This document shows positions 1 through 11,800 of a stretch of DNA of 64,000 nt, piece by piece. Each line of letters begins with the position of its first letter. Within the stretch, counting starts at the first letter, position 1. The position numbers were made by a program, and so were the translations under genes. This stretch comes from Bradysia coprophila (taxonomy: Eukaryota > Arthropoda > Insecta > Diptera > Sciaridae). The stretch covers positions 5,208,001 through 5,272,000 of the forward strand of contig NW_023503374.1 in NCBI RefSeq assembly GCF_014529535.1, given 5' to 3'. The notes under the pieces are model-generated. The model searched no databases, was not told the origin of the DNA, and saw only the letters and a list, made by a program, of their open reading frames with translations.

Positions 1-789
1 TTCAACATTGTGTTCTCTGTCTTCGTCAAGGTACCAATGGTTGTCTGGAATGAAACGAATGAATTGGTTGACTGAATTAGAGTTCATTGCGTTGAACGTT
101 GACATCGAAATTGGAAACAAGAACAACATAGAGGAGTGGAAGTTATTGATCGAACGATGCAGTTTCCAATTCACTAACTTTTACACGAATTTAAAGTGAA
201 AACTGAGTTGCAAAACCGAAGGCACTGCCGTCGCATAACTGGGAAAGTTATTTACGTATTTGTGTTGGTCGATTGTTTTCACGAGTTGTTTGAAGCCCGA
301 GGGAAGTGAAATGTGTCATTACAATATAGCTGAGGTAAAGAACATCCAGTACTTCAAACCCTCAATGTGCATTTCTCTTGTAGGCACATCACCATTTAGT
401 ACTGTACACCATACAGTCTGTAAATGGCTTACGAAGACCAAAATGACCTACGAAGACCTACTACTGCTAGTAGTCTTCTGGTTTGCCAAGACGGAACAAA
501 TTTGCCTTAGACTAATAAGAGTAATCGCTTGAGGAATATGAATGTCTTAACTTCACGTCACTCGTTCAACCTCCAGGAATGTTCAGGTTGGTCTTCGCAG
601 TGGGTCTTTTGAGTTGACACTTTAGAAATGATTAATAATTTTCACCAAATTTTACACAAAGCGAATTCCTGCACCGAAAATTGCGCAAACGATTAATTCC
701 TCGAAAATGAATGTTTTTGATTTGAATTTCCCCGAAAATTTTAATTTAATTCGACAAATTATTATTGGGATGAGACTGCTGGAACTTAC
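1..789. other. Presumed first intron of the KCTD-like gene; nothing else seen
   Basis: No conserved protein, RNA gene or clear repeat is recognised here. Because the KCTD-like exon at 790-870 ends with a splice donor pointing left on the minus strand, this stretch is best read as the start of its first intron, which would continue beyond the left edge. The next expected BTB residues (after the LFY that closes the exon) were not found in any minus-strand frame. The short open frames at 8-199 and 260-532 have no recognisable similarity. Confidence 0.4.
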
Positions 790-870
790 ATAGAACAAGT
801 GACCACCAACATTTAGCTTTACATACTGCGATGGACCACCTTTGATAACAGTTTTCTGATCACCCGACAT
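790..870 (-). CDS. First coding exon of a KCTD/BACURD-type BTB protein (partial)
   Basis: Minus strand, ATG at 870-868. The 27 residues begin MSGDQKTV and end YVKLNVGGHLFY, the first strand of the KCTD10/KCTD13/TNFAIP1 type BTB (T1) domain, also found in the insect orthologue. Family members are adaptors that bring substrates such as RhoA to Cullin-3 ubiquitin ligase (known for the family). The exon closes right after TAT with a consensus donor GTAAGT (789-784), phase 0, where the family continues with TT-I/L-x-TL. The frame is also open upstream to 921, so a start 17 codons earlier is possible. The remaining exons lie outside the window to the left. A retrocopy is unlikely because of the clean donor. 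It is head to head with IFT20. Confidence 0.72.
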
Positions 871-1178
871 TTCGTCCGCCACTTTAGACTCCAGTTTTCG
901 CTGTTTTGATAGCAGACACACAAATTATTGGAATTAGTTTATGGAAATATGTTTCTTCTATTCAAACTAAAAATGACTGATTATTCACTGGTCAGGGGCG
1001 TAGTCAACCATCAAAACATAATATAATATGTTCGTTTGACGTTTCGGAATGGTTCACTTTTCCAATCTTTGCGTTGAGTGATTTGGGGCGGTTCGATGTT
1101 CGAAAATAATTTTGTGTTGCAAATGAGTTGCTATGGGAAACGAAATCAATATTTTGAATTGAATTTCCAGTCTTTAAA
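871..1178. promoter_or_regulatory. Divergent promoter region between KCTD-like gene and IFT20
   Basis: About 308 bp separate the two divergent start codons and must hold both 5' UTRs and promoters. A splice acceptor-like stretch ending ttgaatttccag at 1170 lies just 8 bp before the IFT20 start codon, so IFT20 probably has an upstream non-coding exon. No TATA box or named operator was recognised. The call is positional inference only. Confidence 0.35.
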
Positions 1179-1694
1179 ATGTCTGACGACTTATCCAATC
1201 GCGGTATCTATTTTGATGATATTTATGTGTTACGAGTTCTCAATCCCGAAATTACAACCGAAACTAACGACCTGAGAAGTGAAAGTTCTGACTATGTTGA
1301 ACGTGAGTCATATTACGAGCTCTGATATTTTCCAAGCAATAATTGTGGCTATCTTGTCCTTAACAGAACTGAGTGAATTCCAAAAAATCACGAATGAATT
1401 CATCAAAGTGTCTGCAAAGTTTGCTAAAGAGGTGGACACTCACAAAATGATGGCTATCGGGGCGAAGAATTTATTGAAAACTATATCGAAGCAACGGCAA
1501 ACGGAACAAAGAGACTTACAGGTAGATACATTTCCGTAAATTTGCAATTGAGGGTTCATTTCGATTCACTTCTTCATTAGGCGAAAATTTCGGAACGAAA
1601 AATGGAATTGGATCGACTGAAGGTTGAATATCATTATTTGCAAAGGATCATATCTGAGCAGCAGGAAATAATTTCTAATTTTCATGAAACTTGA
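1179..1694 (+). CDS. IFT20: Intraflagellar transport protein 20 (IFT20), complete, three exons
   Basis: Exons 1179-1302, 1367-1521 and 1581-1694 join in phase (phase 1, then phase 0) into a 130-residue protein; vertebrate IFT20 is about 132. The N-terminus reads GIYFDDIYVLRVLNPEIT, matching the family's GLHFDELNKLRVLDPEVT block. The middle carries KMMAIGAKNLLKTISKQR, the most conserved IFT20 segment, and the end is a charged heptad region consistent with coiled coil. Donors are GTGAGT and GTAGAT; acceptors are AACAG and TTAG; introns are 64 and 59 bp. IFT20 is a small IFT-B subunit that also sits at the Golgi and sorts ciliary membrane cargo; in insects it is expected to act in ciliated sensory neurons (and possibly sperm). 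The open frame that runs through intron 1 is a shadow. I am confident because all three exons match in order. Confidence 0.93.
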
Positions 1695-2935
1695 GCGAAA
1701 TATAAAGTGTTCAAAGACACAAATGAAGAGTTTCATATTCATAACTATAGATAGAGTCCTGGATCCGCTATGAAAATACCTATCCAAGTAAATTCATATT
1801 GAACAGTCTGGAAAATTGGACTCAACGAAACTTTTGATGACTGACGAAAACTTGACCAGCAATTTTCAACTTATTTCTTTAGTAGATGTTAGAAGGATAA
1901 AATGACGATCCAAGTGAAAAGGAAGGTAAGATCTAGTCTTAGTGATCTTAAGAATAAAGTAAGGTAAGACTTCAAATAACGCAACTTGAAGATGAATGGC
2001 TTGAAACCTTTTGAATGGTGACCTTAGGCGACTCAATTTTTTTGGTTAAACCAGTATTATCGAGAGTATTATAGTAAAAGTATTATTATAGTTCAAAATT
2101 TTAAGTTTTGTATACAGTTCACGTTTTCAATTGAGGTTATGACGAAATTTTTCAGATTTCAAAATTGACAACGTCAAAAATGTCAATGTCAAAACTGTCA
2201 CTTCATGACAAAAAGTTTCGATGCAAAAAGCATGTTCAAAACAAAATGAAGTAAAAGGTTCCTGAAGTAATAGTTTGACTAGTACAACTATAAATATGCT
2301 CGCTGTCTGTGTCAGGTTAACCGTCGGCATCGCTTATTTTGGTCATTGCTGTTGACTATTCAAATTAAAATTTAGAAACAGAAACTCCTATGAAGTGGTA
2401 CCACGAAAATGAGTGACTGCCATAACTTACAAGATTAAACTTCGTATTTGGAAATGAGCTTGAATTGTGAATTTAATTATAAGTGTGAAAGTCGGAATAG
2501 TTCAGAAAAAACCAACTTTCCAACTACAAATTCACAAGATTTAACATAAATAGAGTACTGCCTATTAAGGTGTAAATAGGCGACAATGAAAATTGAAATC
2601 AAAAGAGATTTTCCTCTAGAAGTAGAGACCCTGCAACTGGTTACGGCTCTTACGACCCTGACGCTAACGACACACACGAAATGAATGATAATCTGTGCAA
2701 CAAAAAGTAAAATGACACAGAAGAAACAGTGAAGTTTGGAGTCAACAGCGTCAACAGTCAACTTACACTTTGATAAACCGTAGCATTCCACTTTTTTTTG
2801 TATCATCATCAAATCCTCAATGTTTTTTTCGTTGTTCCCCGTTGTTTTTATTTACAAAAGGCAATAATAGGTTACCGCGTGCTTGAGCTGAAAATTTTTA
2901 CAATTTTATTTTGCGAGGAAACGAATCAAACCAAA
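1695..2935. other. Intergenic spacer between IFT20 and the BTB gene
   Basis: AT-rich sequence without a recognised gene. It should contain the IFT20 3' end and the promoter and 5' UTR of the downstream BTB gene, whose start codon at 2936 sits in a favourable context (accaaaATG). The 111-codon minus-strand frame at 2477-2812 shows no familiar motif and is not called. Confidence 0.4.
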
Positions 2936-3610
2936 ATGAACATTGAAGAGGTACGTCCCCACATGGATGAGTTAAACAAATCTATGGCCAATGTCGAAAA
3001 AATGCTTGCACGAAATGTGGACACTTTTGCAAGCATAACGGAGGAGTTTGTAGCTGACATCCAAATTGTTTTACGTGACATGATTCTGCCGGGCCACAAA
3101 TACGTTATAAGTTTTCGATGTGATGCTTTAGCTAAGATAATTTCGACAGGAGTTGATGAATTGGGTATGCTTCCTGCAGAGAGCATTTAAACAACGAATA
3201 TGTTTCATCTAACTAGTGTTTAACTCTCCATTGAAGACTGGACATCCTACGAATCAAGCATCGGAATCGTTTTACTTCGATGGTTTTACACGAATGAGGT
3301 CGTGTCGGACAATGATTCAGTAACACTGGGTGTGTTGCGTGCCGCACATAATTTGGCGTTGCCTACCCTTTTTGCGGCCTGCGAAAGCAAACTTTTAACT
3401 GCAATCAATGAAGACTGTTCGAGGGAATTCTATAAAATTGCAAGAGAAGTAAATGCCAAAATGCTCATGGACAAATGTACGGAATGGAGATCAACATTTG
3501 ATGATGATTCAAGCGGAGAGCAAGATATTCAAATTGATAAAGAAGATGACTTAAAAACGCCGTCTTTAATTGACGTGGATTTGGAGAAGTTTGAGTCGGT
3601 AAGTCAATAG
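2936..3610 (+). CDS. BTB/POZ-like domain protein, exons 1-2 (probably the 5' part of a BTB-BTB-F-box-LRR gene)
   Basis: Exon 1 is 2936-3164 (donor gtatgc, phase 1) and exon 2 is 3237-3598 (72-bp intron); together they give 197 residues. Residues 1-40 are charged and helix-prone. Residues about 45-155 form a BTB-like fold: DIQIVLRDM, then LLRWFYTNEV, then the helical block ending FYKIAREVNAKMLMDKC, most like the BTB of rabankyrin-5/ANKFY1-type proteins by eye. An acidic linker follows. At 3599 there is a consensus donor gtaagt in phase 0; reading through instead adds VSQ and a TAG at 3608-3610. The next exon-like sequence (5878) also begins in phase 0 and has no start codon of its own, so I favour splicing to it. 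If the read-through form is used, this is a stand-alone 200-residue BTB protein. Confidence 0.68.
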
Positions 3611-3667
3611 GAGTCGTGCATGATACCAGTTTCAGTTGGATTTGCACGCAGTGTCGAGGCTAGCTAG

Positions 3668-5738
3668 AGTAAATCGGTAAATTGGATACTGAGGGTTTCT
3701 TCTGAAAAACAGACGACCGAAATCGGACGCATTTTCCAGTGGTATTTTTATATGTGCCGAGCAAGGTATTCCACCCTAGAAGCCAAAATTACTTTCAAAA
3801 ATATTCTTCGAAGCTTGTGTGCCTAGTGTAAGGTGATCAAAAACCGAAAACATGCACTTTTATTACAGAAATTACTCGAGGTACACGAAACATATAGGAT
3901 CGTATAGGGTGTCATTAGAATTACATGTACTTCCGGGGCAGATAGGGTCTCATTGAGTTTAAAATTCATCCACACTGAGATGTGTTCAGTTCAAACGATT
4001 GAAAACTCACACTTTTCTTATCGAAATTTCGCGAGGTACACGAAACGTGCATGGTCGTGTGGGTTGTCATTAGAAAGGTAATTACACGTACGCTCGGTGC
4101 AAATAGGGTCTTATGGTGGTTTGAAAGCACCTACGATGAAATATGAGAAGTTGAAATGTTTAAGTGCTCATATTTCATCGTAGATGCTACCAAACTTCCG
4201 TAAGACTCTATTTGCCCTGAAATAAATAAAATGACCTTTCCAATGACAGCCCACACGACTACGTAAGTGCCGTGCACCTCGAGAAATTTCTGTAACAAAA
4301 GTGTAAGTTTTCGGTTTTTGATCACCTCCGACTAGCCACACAAGCTTCTAAGAATCTTTAGCCCCGTACGAAGTACGAAGGAGCTTATAGGATTACGATG
4401 CCGTGTGTAATTGATGGAATTCGAAGCAGACGGTAAGGGCAAAGTGTTTGTCTATGTTCATAGATGACGAATCCGCAATAAAAATTTTGTCTGTCCGTCT
4501 GTCTGTCCGTCACGTCGATATCTTGAGTAAATCAAATCCTATTTCAAAATTTTTTTTCCCCTGAAAGGTAGTTGAACTTGTGTTTCTAAGTTCGAAGATG
4601 GGCCATTTTGGGTCGACCCCTCCCATAAGTGCTTTAACGCTTTCCAAAGATTTCTCTCCATTTAAAGGCTACACTGGTAAGTGATACATCAAATGAAAGG
4701 TATTTACAATACCTATCGACAAAATAAAAGTTTATGGAAATTGGATGACCGACTCGTGAGTTAGACCCCTTGGTGTGAACTAGGTACAGGGCGGCAAGCC
4801 GTTTTTAATTGTAGGTTGGCCAAATTTGAACGGATTTTGATGGATTTTGCTTTATTAGATAAATTAGATATACATTGACCGTACCAATCAGGGAAAAAAA
4901 GTTTATGAAATTAGGTTGACCGGAGCGTGAGCTAGGTCCCTTGGAGTGAGCTCATATCCGGCTACTCGGCCGTACAGTGAAAATGGTGTTTTTTTATTAA
5001 TATCTCGAGTAAACTTTGACCGAATTTCATGATTTTTTTGTTTGACAGGTACTAGCGAATATAAAGCAGCCGTACTACTTTTCACCTCCTAACAAAATGG
5101 CCGTCGGCCGCCATTTTGGATTTTTGTAAAATCAATATAAATAGGTGAAAATGATAATTACAAAGTCACTGATCAGTGGGAAGTGAGTAGTTACGTGTGT
5201 TGGGTGTTTCAAGGATCCCAAATATGGATATCTATATATAACTATATATATATATTGAGCTATATAACGGTATAGATAGTTATTTTGAGCTATATACTAG
5301 CATATTTATCAGTAAATTGTTTATTTATATGTAAATATAGGTTAATATAGAACTGAGGAAATTTTAGGTCGATTTTAAATTTGTGTTACGGTTTAAAGGA
5401 ACATCGTACGGGGCTTCGTAATTGCGCTATGCGCAATTTTTAAGACATACAAATGTCATAAGAATTTTACTTTACCGACGTTTACGGGTAGACGGTAAGA
5501 GTAGGGCGACGGACGAACTAGGGTCACGTGCGCAATAGATGTACGGATTCGTACGGGGCTCAGACGCAGCAAACGCTCAGACTGTACTGACGGCTCGTTT
5601 TGAAAGTAGTTTTATCTTCTGGGGTCGAATGCCTTTCTGGGAACATATAAAAATTGAACTAAAAAATGCGTCCGATTTTGGTCGGCGGTTTTTCAAAAGA
5701 ATCCCTCACTGAGATCAATTTACTTAGTTTAATTACAT
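3668..5738. mobile_element. 2.07-kb composite element with about 130-bp inverted ends, inside the BTB gene intron
   Basis: The left end (about 3668-3800) and right end (about 5600-5738) are inverted copies: both contain CTGAGGG, then GAAAAACxGxCGACC, then AAATCGGACGCATTTT, then TTTTTATATGT and ACTTTCAAAA. Inside lie a second inverted pair (3805-3960 against 4265-4360, sharing GATCAAAAACCGAAAAC), a short perfect hairpin around 4130-4195 (CTACGATGAAATATGAG), and a segment at 4360-5600 with the GTCTGTCCGTCTGTCTGTCC microsatellite and GTACGGGGCT ends that recurs at 34-39 kb and 51.9 kb. No transposase is visible, so it is non-autonomous. Clear target-site duplications were not found, so exact ends are uncertain. 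Confidence 0.65.
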
Positions 5739-5877
5739 TGTTCATCGGCTCGGCTTAAGAGTTTCGTCTTAAAAGTTGCTTTTCTGACGGCTACCCACTG
5801 CATCAGTAAGGGAATTAGCGATACGATCTACCATTTCATTACACTCCATATTTAACAATAAACAATGACAATTACAG

Positions 5878-7843
5878 CCCCGATTAAAGCCTTTGCGTGA
5901 CGAGCTGATGGATTTGCTCCGACGCAAGCGAAAGATAGATGAAGATTGCAGCAAACTGGGTAAATCATTGGTCGGCATCAAGGAATACATGGATTTCTTC
6001 GACACGACCATATGGACCTGGCCAGCACACAATTACATTTTGATCAGTCGAAGTGAAAAATTGCAGGCCCTTGCATCGAACTGTAACAATTTTGCAATCG
6101 ACTCATTCAGCAACATTTTGGTCAACTGAAACAAAATTTCACTTCCAGTTTGGTCCGGACTCAAAAAAAGGGACGAGCTCGTCCTGGTGCGATGGATTTA
6201 CACGAACCACGTTCATATCGACAGCATCGACATTGCATTGACACTGTTGGAGGCGTCATATAAATACGATTTGCATACGTTGTTTGGCATTTGTGAGGAA
6301 GCAGTGATTCGGATGATCAGCATTGGTACATGTGCTCAGGTTCATTACATTGCCGTCAAAGTGAGTGCTAAGAGGGCGTTGATAGTGTGTGAGCGGATAA
6401 CTGCTCAGTATTTGGATTGCATTAAGTCGGAATTGAATGAAGCTGCCGTTGGTGCCAATAAATCAAAAGACCCAGAAGGAACGGTAAGTACTGGGATAAT
6501 GAGTAAACCATCAATCAGGAAACGGTAGCTATTGTAGTTCCACAAATTGAAATGTCTTACTGTAACTCCGATTCCATTTTTACAAGTTGTGATCTCGCTG
6601 CACTGAAACTAACCGATATTTGTTCTCCAAACAGATTTGTGAATTCCCACCGCAGAAAGCTGACTCCGAAGCTGGAATATTACTGTCACTAAACGATGAC
6701 TGTCTACTTCACTTGTTACGTTTCATCCCATTGGTCGATTTAGGCAGTGTCAAAGACACTTGCAGACGGTTGAGTGAACTAGCAGACCGTAGCTTTCAGT
6801 TGTACGGAGACAAAACGTTGACAATACGGCGTGGTAGCATGGTAGCCGACCTATGGACACTGAAGCATTTCGGAAAACTCATCAACTCGTTGGTCCTGGA
6901 AAGTTTATATCAGCCATACTGTTCGTGCGCGGATCTATTAGCGATGATCGGTCTATTTGCCAATGAACGATTGAAATCAATTTCATTATGTCTCAATTAC
7001 GATAAGAGTGTTACCATGGACGACGTTAAGTGCCTTGAAAAAATTGTGAAAAATGTGAACGTAATCGTACTGGATTCGTTCCATGACCAGGGTCAGATAG
7101 AGTTGCTACTGGATCATTGTGAAAATTTGTCGGAAGTTCATATCAACAGTGAAGAGCTGGAACTGCGTAAGAGTATGTCGTGGTGGTGCAAAAACGCGAA
7201 CATACGGTCTGTGACCTTGAAGGATTTGGAAAACGATGACGTATTGGAGGAAATGTGTGAGACATTGGTGCATTTGAAGTCATTTTCGTTCAACATCTCC
7301 GTTACAACCGACAAACTGAACCATTTGTGCCGATTGGATCATCTAAAACAACTTAAAATCGAATATTTCGATAATGAAGCAGACGCTAACATCTCGTCAC
7401 TTCTGCAAAATCTTGCTGAGAAGAACCAACTGGAGCATTTAAGCATCATGTCCCCATTTGTGTTCGAAGCAATGGCTCGTGCGATATGCAATTTTTCACG
7501 GCTGAAAGAGTTACAATTCGAGTGCGTATCTTCGTTCGATCAGAATACAATCAACATTCTGTCGGAACAACTGGACAACGTCGAAAAGCTCACTTTCCTC
7601 GACTGTGATGAGATAACATTCGAAGACATCACAAAAATCATAATTGATAAATTGAATCTGAAACAACTCACAGTATCCGGATGCGAACATGTCGACGTAG
7701 TTGGGAGGGTCAACTATCTGCGCCTACGCAAGCAGCGAAATCTTCAGATTTTCTTGGATGCCGAAATTTTCGAGAAAACGATAAAATTGCTGGCGAATGA
7801 TTTGTCTGATTATGTTAAGATTACAGCCGTAGCTACAGATTAG
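5878..7843 (+). CDS. BTB-like plus F-box plus leucine-rich repeat protein (probable 3' exons of the gene starting at 2936)
   Basis: Exons 5878-6082 (donor gtaaca, phase 1), 6149-6483 (donor gtaagt, phase 0) and 6635-7843 encode 582 residues. The first two exons give a second BTB-like domain parallel to the one at 2936-3598: a charged helical start (RDELMDLLRRKRKID), a core strand, then LVLVRWIYTNHVHID and the helical tail; the W-to-RW spacing of 16 residues is identical in both copies. The last exon opens with an F-box (LNDDCLLHLLRFIPL through CRRLSELADRSF) and continues with leucine-rich repeats to a TAG at 7841-7843. F-boxes bind Skp1 in Cullin-1 ligases and BTB folds often bind Cullin-3 (family knowledge). 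There is no in-frame ATG before 5878, only an acceptor (ttacag), which argues for upstream exons. A poly(A) signal ATTAAA lies at 7887-7892. The BTB-2 splice sites are inferred from the paralogue alignment; the F-box-LRR exon is certain. Confidence 0.75.
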
Positions 7844-8894
7844 TGTCGATGTTAAAATGTTCACATTTTTGTTTTCTATTTCACGAATTAAAATACGGAA
7901 AAAAATTTATGTCTCGTGTCTCATGGCTATATTCGTTTGCAGAACCGCCCTAGGACCATAGCCTTTGAATTCTATGTCTCATGCACCATTTCATTAAAAT
8001 TCGTAACCGCACCGTTGTCATGATCTGCCAACTTGCTTAAAAATATCGACTGAAACACCACTAGTACAGTACAGTATCTGTAGAAGGAACACTGTCGAAC
8101 AAATTTAAATAAAGTTAATTGAAAATGAAGATCAATTGCGTCACTTCACGCGCTCTACCATCAGCAGAACTCCGGAGTAGTGTGGATTCCCCTAGGTTCT
8201 TTGGGCTTCTTTATGGATTTAGAGATGGCGCAATGGAGTATGGTTCAGTTCCTAAAATTTCACCACGTCCTCGTAGGCAAAGTATATCGGAGTCGTAAAT
8301 AGACTGGAATCCCTGATTTCTAGAACTGGGTTCTACCCACTAAACTTGGGGAATTGACCTTCACTGACGTTAACTACATCAAAAATCAACAAACCAACCA
8401 AAAAAAATCTGAATCCTCGACGTTTTGATCTGATTTTAGATAGTGGACAATGTGAGGTAAAGAAATTTGAAGGAAGAACTCACTACCATCTCGAAAGTTT
8501 AGACTTGAATCGTTAAAAAAACGTTTGAAAATACTCAAAGTCCTGGGGTCCGGAACTGCGAACGATGGAGTAGAAAAATTTACGTGGTCGGTTTATGGGT
8601 GGTAACAATTTCCGTAGTAACATAACAATTGATTAAGTCCACATTTTGATGAGCATCATAAAAAAATCTTTTTAGAAAACACCCTAGATACCACCCCAGG
8701 ACAAAGTTAAACCAATTTTATTCGAAAAGCTCAAGTTTTTAAATAATTAGTAGATTACATACTTCCGCACAATTATGTAAGTTATTTTACCTCTTAAGTG
8801 CGCGAAAGTAAATTTTTCTTTTGCGGGCCCCTTGCTAAAAATGAATTTTCGCATCACATTGGAGGTAAAATATCTAAATTACAATTAATTAATT
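7844..8894. other. Intergenic spacer with poly(A) signal; otherwise featureless
   Basis: Contains the ATTAAA poly(A) signal at 7887-7892 of the F-box-LRR gene. The rest is AT-rich, without a long open frame, RNA gene or clear repeat, up to the sudden start of the 69-bp tandem array. Confidence 0.5.
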
Positions 8895-11800
8895 AAAAAT
8901 AGACAGATTTACGAAAATTGTCTATTTTGGATGAATTTTGGTGGCTCAAGGGATGGTTTAGTAAAATAGACAGATTTACGAAAATCTTTCTATTTGGGAT
9001 GAATTCTGGTGGCTCAAGGGATGGTTCACTGGAAATAGACAGATTTACGAAAATCTGTCTATTTGGGATGATTTCTGGTGGCTGTAGGTACGGTTCACTA
9101 AAAATAGACAGATTTACGAAAATCTGTCTATTTTGGATGATTTCTGGTGGCTGTAGGTACGGTTCACTAAAAATAGACAGATTTACGAAAATCTGTCTAT
9201 TTTGGATGATTTCTGGTGGCTGGAGGTATGGTTCACTAGAAATAGACAGATTTACGAAAATCTGTCTATTTTGGATGAGTTCTGGTGGCTCAAGGGATGG
9301 TTCACTGGAAATAGACAGATTTACGAAAATCTGTCTATTTTGGACGAATTCTGGTGGCTGTAGGTATGGTTCAGTAAAAATAGACAGATTTACGAAAATC
9401 TTTCTATTTGGGATGAATTCTGGTGGCTCAAGGGATGGTTCACTGGAAATAGACAGATTTACGAAAATCTTTCTATTTGGGATGAATTCTGGTGGCTCAA
9501 GGGATGGTTCACTGGAAATAGACAGATTTACGAAAATCTGTCTATTTGGGATGATTTCTGGTGGCTGTAGGTACGGTTCACTAAAAATAGACAGATTTAC
9601 GAAAATCTGTCTATTTTGGATGAATTCTGGTGGCTCAAGGGATGGTTCACTGGAAATAGACAGATTTACGAAAATCTGTCTATTTGGGATGATTTCTGGT
9701 GGCTGTAGGTACGGTTCACTAAAAATAGACAGATTTACGAAAATCTGTCTATTTTGGATGATTTCTGGTGGCTGTAGGTACGGTTCACTAAAAATAGACA
9801 GATTTACGAAAATCTGTCTATTTTGGATGATTTCTGGTGGCTGGAGGTATGGTTCACTAGAAATAGACAGATTTACGAAAATCTGTCTATTTTGGATGAG
9901 TTCTGGTGGCTCAAGGGATGGTTCACTGGAAATAGACAGATTTACGAAAATCTGTCTATTTTGGACGAATTCTGGTGGCTGTAGGTATGGTTCAGTAAAA
10001 ATAGACAGATTTACGAAAATCTTTCTATTTGGGATGAATTCTGGTGGCTCAAGGGATGGTTCACTGGAAATAGACAGATTTACGAAAATCTGTCTATTTG
10101 GGATGATTTCTGGTGGCTGTAGGTATGGTTCAGTAAAAATAGACAGATTTACGAAAATCTTTCTATTTGGGATGAATTCTGGTGGCTCAAGGGATGGTTC
10201 ACTGGAAATAGACAGATTTACGAAAATCTGTCTATTTTGGACGAATTCTGGTGGCTGTAGGTATGGTTCAGTAAAAATAGACAGATTTACGAAAATCTTT
10301 CTATTTGGGATGAATTCTGGTGGCTCAAGGGATGGTTCACTGGAAATAGACAGATTTACGAAAATCTGTCTATTTTGGACGAATTCTGGTGGCTGTAGGT
10401 ATGGTTCAGTAAAAATAGACAGATTTACGAAAATCTTTCTATTTGGGATGAATTCTGGTGGCTCAAGGGATGGTTCACTGGAAATAGACAGATTTACGAA
10501 AATCTTTCTATTTGGGATGAATTCTGGTGGCTCAAGGGATGGTTCACTGGAAATAGACAGATTTACGAAAATCTGTCTATTTGGGATGATTTCTGGTGGC
10601 TGTAGGTACGGTTCACTAAAAATAGACAGATTTACGAAAATCTGTCTATTTTGGATGAATTCTGGTGGCTCAAGGGATGGTTCACTGGAAATAGACAGAT
10701 TTACGAAAATCTGTCTATTTGGGATGATTTCTGGTGGCTGTAGGTACGGTTCACTAAAAATAGACAGATTTACGAAAATCTGTCTATTTTGGATGATTTC
10801 TGGTGGCTGTAGGTACGGTTCACTAAAAATAGACAGATTTACGAAAATCTGTCTATTTTGGATGATTTCTGGTGGCTGGAGGTATGGTTCACTAGAAATA
10901 GACAGATTTACGAAAATCTGTCTATTTTGGATGAGTTCTGGTGGCTCAAGGGATGGTTCACTGGAAATAGACAGATTTACGAAAATCTGTCTATTTTGGA
11001 CGAATTCTGGTGGCTGTAGGTATGGTTCAGTAAAAATAGACAGATTTACGAAAATCTTTCTATTTGGGATGAATTCTGGTGGCTCAAGGGATGGTTCACT
11101 GGAAATAGACAGATTTACGAAAATCTGTCTATTTGGGATGATTTCTGGTGGCTGTAGGTACGGTTCACTAAAAATAGACAGATTTACGAAAATCTGTCTA
11201 TTTTGGATGATTTCTGGTGGCTGTAGGTACGGTTCACTAAAAATAGACAGATTTACGAATATCTGTCTATTTTGGATGAATTCTGGTGGCTGTAGGTATG
11301 GTTCACTAGAAATAGACAGATTTACGAAAATCTGTCTATTTTGGATGAGTTCTGGTGGCTCAAGGGATGGTTCACTGGAAATAGACATATTTACGAAAAT
11401 CTGTCTATTTTGGATGAATTCTGGTGGTTCAAGGGATGGTTCACTAAAAATAGACAGATTTCCGAAAATCTGTCTATTTTGGATGAATTCTGGTGGCTCA
11501 AGGGATGGTTCACTGGAAATAGACATATTTACGAAAATCTGTCTATTTTGGATGAATTCTGGTGGTTCAAGGGATGGTTCACTAAAAATAGACAGATTTC
11601 CGAAAATCTGTCTATTTTGGATGAATTCTGGTGGCTCAAGGGATGGTTCACTGGAAATATACAGATTTACGAAAATCTTTCTATTTGGGATGAATTCTGG
11701 TGGTTCAAGGGATGGTTCACTAAAAATAGACAGATTTACGAAAATCTGTCTATTTTGGATGAATTCTGGTGGTTCAAGGGATGGTTCACTAAAAATAGAC

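Noticed and set aside
2477-2812. 111-codon minus-strand frame with a hydrophobic segment
   Set aside because: No recognisable family and poor start context; could not be told from chance in AT-rich DNA.
5769-6032. Minus-strand 87-codon frame opposite the second BTB exon
   Set aside because: Antisense shadow of the BTB-2 exon; no motif of its own.
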